Source: Metapseudomonas otitidis | Lineage (GTDB): Bacteria; Pseudomonadota; Gammaproteobacteria; Pseudomonadales; Pseudomonadaceae | Direction of reading: 5' to 3' | NCBI RefSeq assembly: GCF_900111835.1 | Contig: NZ_FOJP01000024.1 | Coordinates: 1-64,000, forward strand | Length of the DNA stretch: 64,000 bases | Part shown: positions 28,797 through 37,850 of the stretch, in pieces | Layout of the letters: the number at the start of each line of letters is the position of its first letter | Position numbering within the stretch: position 1 is the stretch's first letter | Notes under the pieces: generated by a model | The model's database searches: none | Told to the model about the DNA's origin: nothing | The model's input: the letters and a program-made list of their open reading frames with translations, nothing else | Program-made: the position numbers and the translations under genes

Positions 28797-31577
28797 ATGA
28801 ATGCAGTAGAAATTGAGTCCGCCATATCGAACCTGGCCCTTGAGCCCTTTGACGCGGCGGAGTTCCCGTTCACCTTCCTGGCCGCGTTCGGCAACAAGGA
28901 AACCGCGCTCAAGCGCCTGCGCGCCGGCAACAACAACGCCTCGGACGTACCCGGCGGCGTACTACTGCGCAGTAACATCCATATCGCCACTTGCGAGCTT
29001 GGCGGCGTGGGCGAAACGCTCAAGGCGCTGCGTGCCAGCCCGGCCACTACAAAAGCCAAAGCCAAGTTCATACTAGCCACCGACGGACAAACGCTGGAGG
29101 CCGAAGAGCTGATCACAGGTGAAACCATCGCCTGCGACTACCCGGACTTTCCCAACCATTTCGGGTTCCTGCTGCCGCTCGCCGGCATCTCCACCATCAA
29201 GGAGATCAAGGACAACCCCATCGACGTGCGCGCCACCAGCCGCCTGAACAAGCTGTACGTCGAGCTGCTAAACGAGAACCCGGACTGGGCCAAGGCCGAA
29301 CGCCGCCATGACATGAATCACTTTATGGCGCGGCTGATTTTCTGCTTCTTTGCCGAAGATACCGATATCTTCCGTGGCGATGGTCTGTTTACCAAGACAG
29401 TTGAGCAGTTTAGCGAGCGCGACGGTTCAAACACCCACCAGTTGCTGTCGGAAATCTTCCGCGCCATGAACATCAAGCTGGCCGAGCGCGCCACTGCTCA
29501 GCCACGCCTGCCCAGCTGGGCCAACACCTTCCCTTATGTGAATGGCGGTTTGTTCTCCGGTAGTACCGAAGTGCCACGCTTCACGCGCATGGCGCGCACT
29601 TACCTGCTGCACGCTGGCAAGCTCAACTGGAAAAAAATCAACCCAGACATCTTCGGCAGCATGATCCAGGCCGTAGCCGATGATGAAGAGCGCGGCGCAC
29701 TGGGCATGCACTACACCAGCGTGCCCAATATCCTCAAGGTGCTGAATCCGCTGTTTCTGGATGACCTTCGGGAGCAACTGGATGCATGCGGTGACAACAA
29801 AGCCAAGCTGCTCAATCTGCGCAAGCGTATGGCACGCATCCGCGTATTTGACCCAGCCTGCGGCTCCGGCAACTTTCTAGTCATTGCCTACAAGCAGATG
29901 CGTGAGGTCGAGGCGGAAATCAATCGTCGCCGGGGCGAAGCCCACAACAAATCCGAAATACCGCTGACTAACTTCCGCGGTATCGAACTCCGCGACTTTC
30001 CGGCAGAGATTGCCCGCCTGGCGCTGATCATTGCCGAGTTTCAGTGCGACGTGCTCTATCGAGGCCAGCAGGATGCGTTGGCGGAATTTCTACCGCTGGA
30101 TGCGCAAAATTGGATCATCTGCGGTAATGCGCTATGGCTGGACTGGCTGAACATCTGTCCTCCTACAGGCACAGCTGTGAAATTACTCGCAGATGACTTG
30201 TTCAGTACTCCACTTAATCAGGCGGAGATCGAATTCGCGAACGAAGGTGGAGAAACATATATTTGCGGGAACCCGCCATATGTTGGGACAAAGTACCAAA
30301 CAAAAGACCAAAAAGACGACATAGCGGCACTATTTAAAAGCGAAGGCATAAATTCCGGAAACCTAGACTACGTTGGCTGCTGGCTCTTAAAGGCGGCGCA
30401 GTATGCTTCTAAAGTTGAGAGATTCGCCTTCTCGTTTGTGACAACCTCCAGCTTATTCCAAGGAGAGCAGGCTGAAATAGTCCTCCATACAATCTCTCGC
30501 TATAGTCTGAAAATTTACTGGTGTCATCCAAGCTTCATGTGGTCGAACAATGCATCTAATAATGCAGGTGTAACATGCAGTATCGTTGGCTGTGCTCGTG
30601 ACGGGGCTCGACCTGAGCGATACATATATGGTGATGAGTCTAGGCGCAGAGTTGAGAACATCGGCCCATATCTTGTTCCAATGCCCGACATTGTTGTCTC
30701 AAAGCGACAGACTCCATTGTCGCAGGTATCTGCAATGAGTTATGGGAGCATGTCTAACGACAACGGTGAATTCACATTCTCCGATGACAGATACAGAGCC
30801 AGCATCAGTGCCAATCCGGAAAATAAGAGTATTTTCAAAGTCGCCGTAGGAGGAGCTGAATTCATCAGGGGGATTGTGCGAAGGAATATATATATCGATG
30901 AGACAACCACATTATCAAGTGCTCAGGAAGAAGAGTTTTCGGGCGTATTTGATCGCGTGCGCAAATATCGCGCAGCAAGCAATCGAGAAGCAACTCGAAA
31001 GCTAAGCGCAGTTCCAATGTATTTTGCCGAAAGAAGGCATGCGGCGGCATGTAAGATATTTATACCTCAGGTTTTATCTGAGCGAAGGGAATATGTTACA
31101 TCGGGGCTGTTAGGTAGTGATGCTCTCGTTATTGCTCCGCACATGCAAATCGTCGGCGGGCACAGTTATGAATTCGCAATTATCAGCAGTAAAATTCATC
31201 ATGTGTGGATTTCTACAGTATGTGGAAAGCTGAAGACGGACATTCGTTACTCAAACTTGCTCGGCTGGAATACCTTCCCCATACCACTGCTCACCGAACA
31301 GAACAAGGCCGATCTGACCCGCTGCGCCGAGGACATCCTGCTGGCTCGCGAAGCCCATTTTCCCGCGACCATTGCCGACTTGTACGATCCAGAAGCCATG
31401 CCGGACAACCTGCGCCACGCCCACGAGCGCAACGATGAAGTGCTGGAGCGTATCTACATCGGTCGTCGCTTCAAAAACGATACCGAGCGACTGGAAAAGC
31501 TGTTTGATCTCTACACCAAGATGACAGCGGGTACATTGGGGGCCGCATCGAAAAAGCCACGAGGGAAAAAGGTATGA
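28797..31577 (+). CDS. DnmA/YeeA-like (MmeI-type) adenine DNA methyltransferase
   Basis: The product is 926 residues. The SAM-binding motif is FDPACGSGNFLVIAYKQM (about 351-361), and the catalytic N6-adenine motif is NPPYVG (about 491-496). The N-terminal region up to about 320 and the helical spacer match MmeI-family proteins. The C-terminal part (about 620-900) should carry target recognition. The closest well-studied relative by gene order is Bacillus subtilis DnmA (YeeA), which also stands before a helicase (YeeB) and YeeC. A clear PD-ExK nuclease motif was not identified by eye, so it may only modify DNA. Bases about 30,170-31,260 are much richer in A/T than both flanks, which suggests a swapped recognition segment. 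Confidence 0.88.
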   Translation: MNAVEIESAISNLALEPFDAAEFPFTFLAAFGNKETALKRLRAGNNNASDVPGGVLLRSNIHIATCELGGVGETLKALRASPATTKAKAKFILATDGQTLEAEELITGETIACDYPDFPNHFGFLLPLAGISTIKEIKDNPIDVRATSRLNKLYVELLNENPDWAKAERRHDMNHFMARLIFCFFAEDTDIFRGDGLFTKTVEQFSERDGSNTHQLLSEIFRAMNIKLAERATAQPRLPSWANTFPYVNGGLFSGSTEVPRFTRMARTYLLHAGKLNWKKINPDIFGSMIQAVADDEERGALGMHYTSVPNILKVLNPLFLDDLREQLDACGDNKAKLLNLRKRMARIRVFDPACGSGNFLVIAYKQMREVEAEINRRRGEAHNKSEIPLTNFRGIELRDFPAEIARLALIIAEFQCDVLYRGQQDALAEFLPLDAQNWIICGNALWLDWLNICPPTGTAVKLLADDLFSTPLNQAEIEFANEGGETYICGNPPYVGTKYQTKDQKDDIAALFKSEGINSGNLDYVGCWLLKAAQYASKVERFAFSFVTTSSLFQGEQAEIVLHTISRYSLKIYWCHPSFMWSNNASNNAGVTCSIVGCARDGARPERYIYGDESRRRVENIGPYLVPMPDIVVSKRQTPLSQVSAMSYGSMSNDNGEFTFSDDRYRASISANPENKSIFKVAVGGAEFIRGIVRRNIYIDETTTLSSAQEEEFSGVFDRVRKYRAASNREATRKLSAVPMYFAERRHAAACKIFIPQVLSERREYVTSGLLGSDALVIAPHMQIVGGHSYEFAIISSKIHHVWISTVCGKLKTDIRYSNLLGWNTFPIPLLTEQNKADLTRCAEDILLAREAHFPATIADLYDPEAMPDNLRHAHERNDEVLERIYIGRRFKNDTERLEKLFDLYTKMTAGTLGAASKKPRGKKV

Positions 31578-31702
31578 GCGATATCCCTGCTAGCCTGACC
31601 ACCTCCCCTGAAAGCTGCGGCGATTGGTTAGCTGATCTTGAAGGCCGCATCCACAATGCTCAGGCGATGGCACTCTCATGGAGCAAGAATCACAGTGACT
31701 AA
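31574..31702 (+). pseudogene. 42-residue frame resembling the start of a DUF1016 (YhcG) nuclease
   Basis: The ATG overlaps the methyltransferase stop (ATGA). The frame reads MSDIPASLTTSPESCGDWLA, then DLEGRIHNAQAMALSWSKN, and ends at 31702. The DWLADLEGRIHNAQ segment resembles the N-terminus of DUF1016/YhcG proteins, PD-(D/E)xK nucleases common in restriction islands, but the rest is missing. It also overlaps the helicase start by 8 bp, so it may now serve only to couple translation. Confidence 0.45.
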
Positions 31703-33806
31703 CACTACCAACCCGACCAACAGCTACACAGTGCCGTCGGTATCCATTGCTACCGCGCACACAGGGGCATCCAGCAAGGCCAATCAGCTAGGCATGCGTA
31801 CCATGCAGGAGCGCGCTTATGCCAAGCGCGGTGAACAGTACTTGCTGATCAAGTCGCCGCCCGCATCTGGCAAGTCCCGCGCCCTGATGTTCATCGCCTT
31901 AGACAAGCTCCATAACCAGGGACTGCAACAGGCCATCGTCGTAGTGCCGGAGCGCTCCATTGGCGGCAGCTTTGCAGATGAGCCGCTGAGCCAACACGGC
32001 TTTTACTGGGACTGGCAAGTAGCCCCACAGTGGAACCTGTGTAATGCACCAGGTATTGATGAACCGCGTGTGGCCAAGTCCAAGGTGGATGCCGTGCGTG
32101 CCTTCCTGACCAGCAGCGACAAGGTGCTGGTCTGCACCCATGCCACCTTTCGTTTTGCCGTGGAAGAGTTGGGCATTGACACCTTCGACAACCGCCTAAT
32201 TGCCATCGACGAGTTCCACCACGTTTCCGCCAACCCGGACAACAAACTGGGTAGCCAACTGAGCGCGTTCATCAGCCGCGACAAGGTGCATCTGGTGGCC
32301 ATGACCGGCTCGTACTTCCGTGGCGACAGCGAGGCCGTGCTGGCCCCGTCGGACGAGAATAAGTTCGAGACGGTGACATACACCTACTACGAGCAGCTCA
32401 ACGGCTATCGCTGGCTCAAGTCACTGGATATTGGCTACTTCTTCTACACCGGGAGATACGTGGATGCGGTCGCTAAGGTGCTGGACCCGGCGCTGAAAAC
32501 CATCGTCCACATCCCACATCCAGCTGCTCGCGAAAGCCTTAAAGACAAGGAGCGTGAGGTCAATGAGATCATGAGCTCGCTGGGCGATTGGCAGGGTGTC
32601 GACTCGGTGACCGGCTTCCACCTGATCAAAGCCAAGGACGGCCGCACGCTGAAAGTGGCCGACCTTGTGGATGACAGCGACCCAGGAAAACGCTCCAAAG
32701 TGCTAGGCGCACTGAAAGACCCGGCTCAGAAGAACAACCGCGACAACGTGGATGTAATCATCGCCTTGGGCATGGCGAAGGAAGGCTTTGACTGGATCTG
32801 GTGTGAGCATGCCCTGACCATCGGCTACCGCTCGAGCCTGACCGAAATCGTGCAGATCATTGGCCGCGCCACGCGCGATGCTGAGGGCAAGGAACGCTCG
32901 CGCTTCACCAACCTGATCGCCGAGCCAATGGCTGATCAAGCAGCTGTAGCCGAGGCGGTAAACGATATGCTCAAGGCCATTTCCGCCAGCCTGCTGATGG
33001 AACAGGTGCTCGCCCCGCGCTATGAGTTCACCCCGAAAGATACCGGGCCGAAAGAAGGCTTCACTTACGGGCCGGAGGGGTATCAAACGGGTGGCACCAA
33101 TCTGGGTGTGAATGAGACCACGGGCCAGTTCCATGTCGAGATCAATGGCCTGACCACACCGCAAAGCACAGAAGCCACGCGCATCTGCAAGGAAGATTTG
33201 AACGAAGTAGTAACCAGCTTCCTGCAGGACAAAACCGTGCTGGAGCGCGGTCTATTCGATAAGGAAAATACCTTGCCTGAGGAGCTGACCCAGCTGCGCA
33301 TGGGCAAGATCGTGCGCGAGCGTTATCCCGACTTGAGCGACGTCGACCAGGAAGCCATCCGCCAACACGCCATCGCGGCCATGAACATTACCCAACAGGC
33401 CAAACTGGCTTTGGCGCAGGCAGATGCAAACGGTAGCGATAACGTGCAAGGCAGCAACGCACTGCTGGATGGCGTGCGCAAGTTCGTAAACGTGCGCGAG
33501 CTGGACATTGACCTGATCGACCGCATCAACCCCTTCGATGCCGCCTATGCGGTACTGGCGAAGGCGATGGATGAAAAGTCCCTGCGCCAGGTGCAGGCCA
33601 GCATTGCGGCCAAGAAGGTGAGCATTCCCGAAGACGAAGCACGAGAACTGGCAAAACGTGCTCTGCAGTTCAAGAATGAGCGTGGCCGCCTGCCTGACAT
33701 CAATTCTGCTGATGCCTGGGAAAAGCGCATGGCCGAAGGTGTAGCTGCGTTGGCACGCTACCGCGCCCAGGCCAAAGCGGCACAGGGGGAATCCGCCAAT
33801 GGCTGA
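31695..33806 (+). CDS. YeeB-like DEAD/DEAH helicase of the methyltransferase system
   Basis: The product is 703 residues from the GTG at 31695 (VTNTTNPTNSYTVPS). Motif I is LIKSPPASGKSRALM (Lys near residue 60), motif II is IDEFHH (about 171-176), motif III is AMTGSYFRG, and the second lobe has IIALGMAKEGFDWIWCEHALTIGYRSSLTEIVQIIGRATRD. A C-terminal extension of about 300 residues has no recognised domain. The GTG is preferred over the upstream ATG at 31638 because the first 19 codons are not conserved-looking and a GGAG lies upstream of it. It overlaps the next gene by 8 bp. Translocation on DNA in a restriction-like process is the inferred role. Confidence 0.87.
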   Translation: MTNTTNPTNSYTVPSVSIATAHTGASSKANQLGMRTMQERAYAKRGEQYLLIKSPPASGKSRALMFIALDKLHNQGLQQAIVVVPERSIGGSFADEPLSQHGFYWDWQVAPQWNLCNAPGIDEPRVAKSKVDAVRAFLTSSDKVLVCTHATFRFAVEELGIDTFDNRLIAIDEFHHVSANPDNKLGSQLSAFISRDKVHLVAMTGSYFRGDSEAVLAPSDENKFETVTYTYYEQLNGYRWLKSLDIGYFFYTGRYVDAVAKVLDPALKTIVHIPHPAARESLKDKEREVNEIMSSLGDWQGVDSVTGFHLIKAKDGRTLKVADLVDDSDPGKRSKVLGALKDPAQKNNRDNVDVIIALGMAKEGFDWIWCEHALTIGYRSSLTEIVQIIGRATRDAEGKERSRFTNLIAEPMADQAAVAEAVNDMLKAISASLLMEQVLAPRYEFTPKDTGPKEGFTYGPEGYQTGGTNLGVNETTGQFHVEINGLTTPQSTEATRICKEDLNEVVTSFLQDKTVLERGLFDKENTLPEELTQLRMGKIVRERYPDLSDVDQEAIRQHAIAAMNITQQAKLALAQADANGSDNVQGSNALLDGVRKFVNVRELDIDLIDRINPFDAAYAVLAKAMDEKSLRQVQASIAAKKVSIPEDEARELAKRALQFKNERGRLPDINSADAWEKRMAEGVAALARYRAQAKAAQGESANG

Positions 33807-34989
33807 TATGAACGATGACGACCTTCTGGATGCGTTGGGGGTAGAAGTCCCCACGCTCAAGACAGCCACTCGAACTCCTCGCGAAGAACGCATCATCGCT
33901 GGTTTCGAGGACATTCAGCGCTTCTATCAGACCCACGGCCGCGCCCCACTGCATGGCGAAGACCGCGACATCTTCGAGCGCTTGTATGCCGTACGCCTGG
34001 ATCAGCTGCGCAAGCTGCCGGAGGCACAAACCCTACTGGCCGGCCTGGATAGTCACGGCCTACTGTCAGGCAGTGCGGACGCCGCAGTAAATGTGGATGA
34101 CCTGGATGAGGACGCCTTGCTCGCCGAGCTGGGCATCGGCAGTGAGTCCGTCGACCAGGACGACATCACAGTGTTGCGACATGTGCGCTCCAGCGCGGCA
34201 ATCAGGGCGGCAGAAGAAATTGCCGCTCGAAACCCATGTAAAGACTTCGAGAAGTTCAAGCCGCTGTTTGATGAGGTGGAAGCGGGCCTCAAGCAGAAAT
34301 TGTGGATAACCAAGCCCTTTGGCAAGAACGCGAGCATCGAGGCCGGGGACTTCTTCATTTTGAGCGGACTCATTGCCTATGTCGCCGAGGTGGGCGACAC
34401 TTACAAGACGCCAAATGCGGAGATGAATGGGCGCTTGCGCGTCATCTACTCCAATGAGACGGAAAGCGATCTGCTATTACGATCCTTGCAGCGGGCGCTC
34501 TACAAAGACAGTGACGGGCGTGCCGGATCTCGGCTCATCAAGGTAGATTCCGGCCCACTGTTCAGCGACATAACCGAGCCGGACGACATCGAGACTGGCA
34601 CTATCTATGTGCTGCGCAGCCAGTCCAGCCACCCATTCGTAGCCAAACACCGCGAGCTGATCCACAAGATTGGCGTGACCGGTGGCAAGGTGGAAACCCG
34701 TATAGCTGGGGCGAACAAAGATGCCACCTACCTATTGGCAGATGTGGAAGTGGTCGCTACTTACAAGCTGCACAACCTGAATCGCACCAGGCTGGAGAAC
34801 ATCTTCCACCGCCTGTTCGGCGCAGCGCAGTTGAACTTGACCATCGAAGACCGCTTCGGCAATCCGGTCAAGCCGAGGGAATGGTTCCTAGTACCACTGC
34901 ATGTGATTGATGAAGCAGTTGAGCGTATTCGGGATGGATCGATTACCGGTGTAGCGTATGACCCGAAAACGGCTCGCCTGGTCAGTTAA
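33799..34989 (+). CDS. YeeC-like GIY-YIG (T5orf172-type) nuclease protein
   Basis: The product is 396 residues. The N-terminal 110 residues are acidic and helical (MADMNDDDLLDALGVEVPT, DLDEDALLAELGIG). The C-terminal domain has the GIY-YIG core in T5orf172 form: TIYVLRSQSSHPF (about 268), HKIGVTGGKVETRIAGA (about 290-306) and the metal-binding Glu in RTRLENIFHRLFG (about 333). It is thus the candidate DNA-cutting subunit of the methyltransferase/helicase system. It overlaps the helicase gene and is followed by a strong hairpin, so it closes the operon. Confidence 0.85.
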   Translation: MADMNDDDLLDALGVEVPTLKTATRTPREERIIAGFEDIQRFYQTHGRAPLHGEDRDIFERLYAVRLDQLRKLPEAQTLLAGLDSHGLLSGSADAAVNVDDLDEDALLAELGIGSESVDQDDITVLRHVRSSAAIRAAEEIAARNPCKDFEKFKPLFDEVEAGLKQKLWITKPFGKNASIEAGDFFILSGLIAYVAEVGDTYKTPNAEMNGRLRVIYSNETESDLLLRSLQRALYKDSDGRAGSRLIKVDSGPLFSDITEPDDIETGTIYVLRSQSSHPFVAKHRELIHKIGVTGGKVETRIAGANKDATYLLADVEVVATYKLHNLNRTRLENIFHRLFGAAQLNLTIEDRFGNPVKPREWFLVPLHVIDEAVERIRDGSITGVAYDPKTARLVS

Positions 34990-35014
34990 GGCGCAGCTAA
35001 AGCGTGATGATCAA

Positions 35015-35046
35015 ATCCGGGCGAAAGCCAGTCTCCTCGCCCGGAT
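35015..35046 (+). terminator. Strong hairpin closing the methyltransferase operon
   Basis: Perfect 10-bp arms ATCCGGGCGA and TCGCCCGGAT enclose 12 bases, 26 bp after the GIY-YIG gene. No T-run follows. It separates this operon from the convergent recombinase operon. Confidence 0.55.
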
Positions 35047-35110
35047 ACCCCCTTGGGTTGCACACCGAGCGTGTGCGCAATACGGCATAGTCGAGGAGGT
35101 GTGCGAATGA

Positions 35111-35521
35111 TTAGCCATTTTGTATCTCTTCAGGTCTTTTCTTGACCAAGGCATAAAGATCCAGGTTGGGGATGGCATTGGCGTTCAAAAGCATCCTCTC
35201 AATCATACGCAGTTGCTCTGCATTATTTCTTTTGAGAACCGCAACCTCAGCCTTCAAGTGCTCTATTTGCTCCACAAGCTTTACTTCAGAAGCAGTTATC
35301 TTTGTGAGCAGGGAAGGCGTTGCCCCCCGAAGTTGAGCTTTTTTGTTCTTATAAGATGTGTTGATACCCACATAAGTGCAGAGGGTTTGCCTAGTCGTTT
35401 TTATGCCAAGCTCAAGTTCAACCTTAGTCACCAGAGCATCCCACGTCAGCTTACCTACCCACTTAGCCAACATTATCTCTATCTTACGCTGCTGCTGAGC
35501 TGATATTTTTGGGACTACCAC
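35111..35521 (-). CDS. ginD: Fourth gene of the recombinase operon, GinD-like
   Basis: The product is 136 residues from the GTG at 35521, one base after the ginC stop. The N-terminal half (ISAQQQRKIEIMLAKWVGKLTWDALVTKVELELGIKTTRQTLCTYVGI) can form a helix-turn-helix. The second half (ASEVKLVEQIEHLKAEVAVLKRNNAEQLRMIERMLLNANAIP) is a coiled coil suited to dimerisation. GInt islands carry such a small gene, ginD, as the last of four genes, all four reported as required for excision. Assignment rests on position, size and the helix-turn-helix. Confidence 0.8.
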   Translation of the reverse strand: MVVPKISAQQQRKIEIMLAKWVGKLTWDALVTKVELELGIKTTRQTLCTYVGINTSYKNKKAQLRGATPSLLTKITASEVKLVEQIEHLKAEVAVLKRNNAEQLRMIERMLLNANAIPNLDLYALVKKRPEEIQNG

Positions 35522-35522
35522 A

Positions 35523-37850
35523 TCACACCTCGCCTTCAGACAGACCGAAAGAGGATAAAAGAGAGCGCAACTCGGGATTAGCATCAGATGCTGTTCTGGC
35601 AGTCTTATCTTCAATAATACCCTTCAGGCGAGCCTCAAAATCCGGTAGGGCACACGCGACCTTTGTAATGATCTTGGTATTTAGATCGGTCAAACTGAAC
35701 TCAGAATTTTTATCTGAGTAACAAATCATCGTTCCGACAGCCTTACTTTTCATCAAATCATTCAGCATGGATAGAATATGGGTATTTCGCGAGTGAATTA
35801 GATACCACTGCCTCATTGCCTGGGAGCTTGGTAAGCGTGGATCACACGCTACCGATTCTAATCTCAAAGTTTGAAACGATAAATCTTTCTCAAAAAACTC
35901 GATTGTCTTCACATCGCCTGCTATGTGACAAGTATCCGGACACATGAAGCACTGCGAGACGAAATCGTTCAAATAATTGCAAGGCGTTACATTAAGATTT
36001 TGAGTACAAAGACCGGTGGAGGTGACAGATGCCGGCAGGTTGGTGGTTTGTGTAAGTTGATCTTGGGAAACGACTCGAATATCCCGCCTGTCGATATCTG
36101 GCGGATTCAATATCGCACTCACACGACTGGCTTTCTCGTCGTGAGTCGTATGAATATAAGTATGGGTTTGCTCGGGATTCTTTCTGCCAGACCAAGCAGT
36201 GATAATTTCAACTGGAATGCTACTTAAATCAGCAAGGGTGTTAGATAAGTGCCGCAGACTATGCGGTCGAAGAATTAATTCTGACGAAAATCCGTAATCC
36301 TGAAAAATCGATGTCGTGTAGCGCCCCTGGCCGACCAGTCGAGTAAGAACCGAGGCGCCTAGCGACGCTAATGGCACCACCGCATAGTTTGTCTTTTGAA
36401 AAACCTTCCCACCACTTCCGACACTCTCGGGCGCACCATAAAGCCAACTCCCCAAGAAGCAGAACATGGCATCCTTAAGTTTGATACTTGATTCTCCGGT
36501 TGAAAATGAGAGCGGAAATTCCGGCAAAATTGATGTCCTATAGAAAGCAATCCACCACTCCTGCACTTCTTCAACCGAAACGACAGACTTATCGGAAAAA
36601 ACTTTTGGCATATTGGCGTACCCGAACAAGTGGGGTAATCCTGCTAAAGCTGCACTTCTCGTTTGCGACACGGACAACTGATCTTGAGGCTGCAACGAGT
36701 AAATCGGTTTTTTTTCGAAAAAACGACCTCTTTGACTTTGATGGATGGAAGTCAGATCAGCTCCTTCCTTAAGGACCGGAACGCAATCATTAACCCCATA
36801 AAACCCTAAAGCATACCCCAATGTGAAAAGATTAGGCCGTTTGGTTAAATTTAAATTTCTCTCTAGCTCTGGTTCCATTTCGAACCCACTGAGCAACGCT
36901 TTCAAGCTTTTGCCCGGACTCTCGTAGAATCGACAGAGAATTCTTGCAGGCTCGCATGCCTTGTAGAAGAAGTTTAGGGCTTTCTTTATCGGCTCAGCGA
37001 GCACCGCAAGTACGTGATTTTTGTGGTTCCCGTAGCCTTTACTTCCAATCCAGTCGAGATAATAAACTGGCTCTCCATTACTTTCAGAGTAACAATGCAG
37101 TTTTTGTTTAGGCAGAACTGGTATTTCCGCAGAAATTCGATTGGGCGATGCCAGCGACAGTAGTGCAGAAGTCACCACTAAGGCATCATGGATTTTTATC
37201 TCTTTACCAGGGCTCAGCGAGCCATGTTCATCCACATACTCAAACACACTAGAGAAGATGTCGGCTAGCGCAAGTACTGTTTGGGTATCTGGAAGTTTCT
37301 CCAGCGTATTGTCAAACGCGGCATGTCCCGTCCTGTCTCTGTTGTCGCTGCCCTTCAGGTTGACCTTTCGCATCACCCCCTTTTCAGCGCAGAACGCGAG
37401 AAACGGCCGCAAGCGGTCAGCTGAACGCGCCCCCAAATTAAGGCCGGTGATTGTGGACTCTGATTGCTCATAGAGATCACCATCTATGAGTGACAACATC
37501 TTCCTAGCTACCGACGTCCGAGCTTGTTTTTCTTTGGCGGAAAGTGGTGTATTAGTTGTTTCTATGATCCATATTTTTATCAGGTGGTCATAGGGGTAAG
37601 GAAGGGCGTCTATGGGGTGGTTGCCGGCGTTTCCTTTGCCCTTGCGGCCATGTACACCGCACAAGAATCGGGTTCGGCGGCCAGTATTGGGATCAATATG
37701 ATACCAGACCAAATCATCAAACTCCGCTTTCTTGCCGCCATGCCCTTCAAATTGCGCTAGCTTGGCTTCGCGATATTCGCTGATGAGCCGTTCCAATCGG
37801 CCAAGGTATTTGTTAAGCATCGATTGTGCGCCGCCTTGCGAGTTCTTCAT
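35523..37850 (-). CDS. ginC: Large tyrosine recombinase GinC
   Basis: The product is 775 residues. The catalytic region shows Arg in LSLASPNRISAEIPVL, His-x-x-Arg in RPHSLRHLSNTLAD, Trp in IITAWSGRKNP and the Tyr nucleophile in THTYIHTTHDEKAS. The N-terminal 200 residues should bind DNA. After the catalytic domain a Cys-rich segment follows (NVTPCNYLNDFVSQCFMCPDTCHIAGD), which could bind zinc. The start overlaps ginB by 38 bp. With ginA and ginB it forms the recombinase trio of GInt islands. Codon use is markedly richer in A/T than in the island cargo. Confidence 0.88.
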   Translation of the reverse strand: MKNSQGGAQSMLNKYLGRLERLISEYREAKLAQFEGHGGKKAEFDDLVWYHIDPNTGRRTRFLCGVHGRKGKGNAGNHPIDALPYPYDHLIKIWIIETTNTPLSAKEKQARTSVARKMLSLIDGDLYEQSESTITGLNLGARSADRLRPFLAFCAEKGVMRKVNLKGSDNRDRTGHAAFDNTLEKLPDTQTVLALADIFSSVFEYVDEHGSLSPGKEIKIHDALVVTSALLSLASPNRISAEIPVLPKQKLHCYSESNGEPVYYLDWIGSKGYGNHKNHVLAVLAEPIKKALNFFYKACEPARILCRFYESPGKSLKALLSGFEMEPELERNLNLTKRPNLFTLGYALGFYGVNDCVPVLKEGADLTSIHQSQRGRFFEKKPIYSLQPQDQLSVSQTRSAALAGLPHLFGYANMPKVFSDKSVVSVEEVQEWWIAFYRTSILPEFPLSFSTGESSIKLKDAMFCFLGSWLYGAPESVGSGGKVFQKTNYAVVPLASLGASVLTRLVGQGRYTTSIFQDYGFSSELILRPHSLRHLSNTLADLSSIPVEIITAWSGRKNPEQTHTYIHTTHDEKASRVSAILNPPDIDRRDIRVVSQDQLTQTTNLPASVTSTGLCTQNLNVTPCNYLNDFVSQCFMCPDTCHIAGDVKTIEFFEKDLSFQTLRLESVACDPRLPSSQAMRQWYLIHSRNTHILSMLNDLMKSKAVGTMICYSDKNSEFSLTDLNTKIITKVACALPDFEARLKGIIEDKTARTASDANPELRSLLSSFGLSEGEV

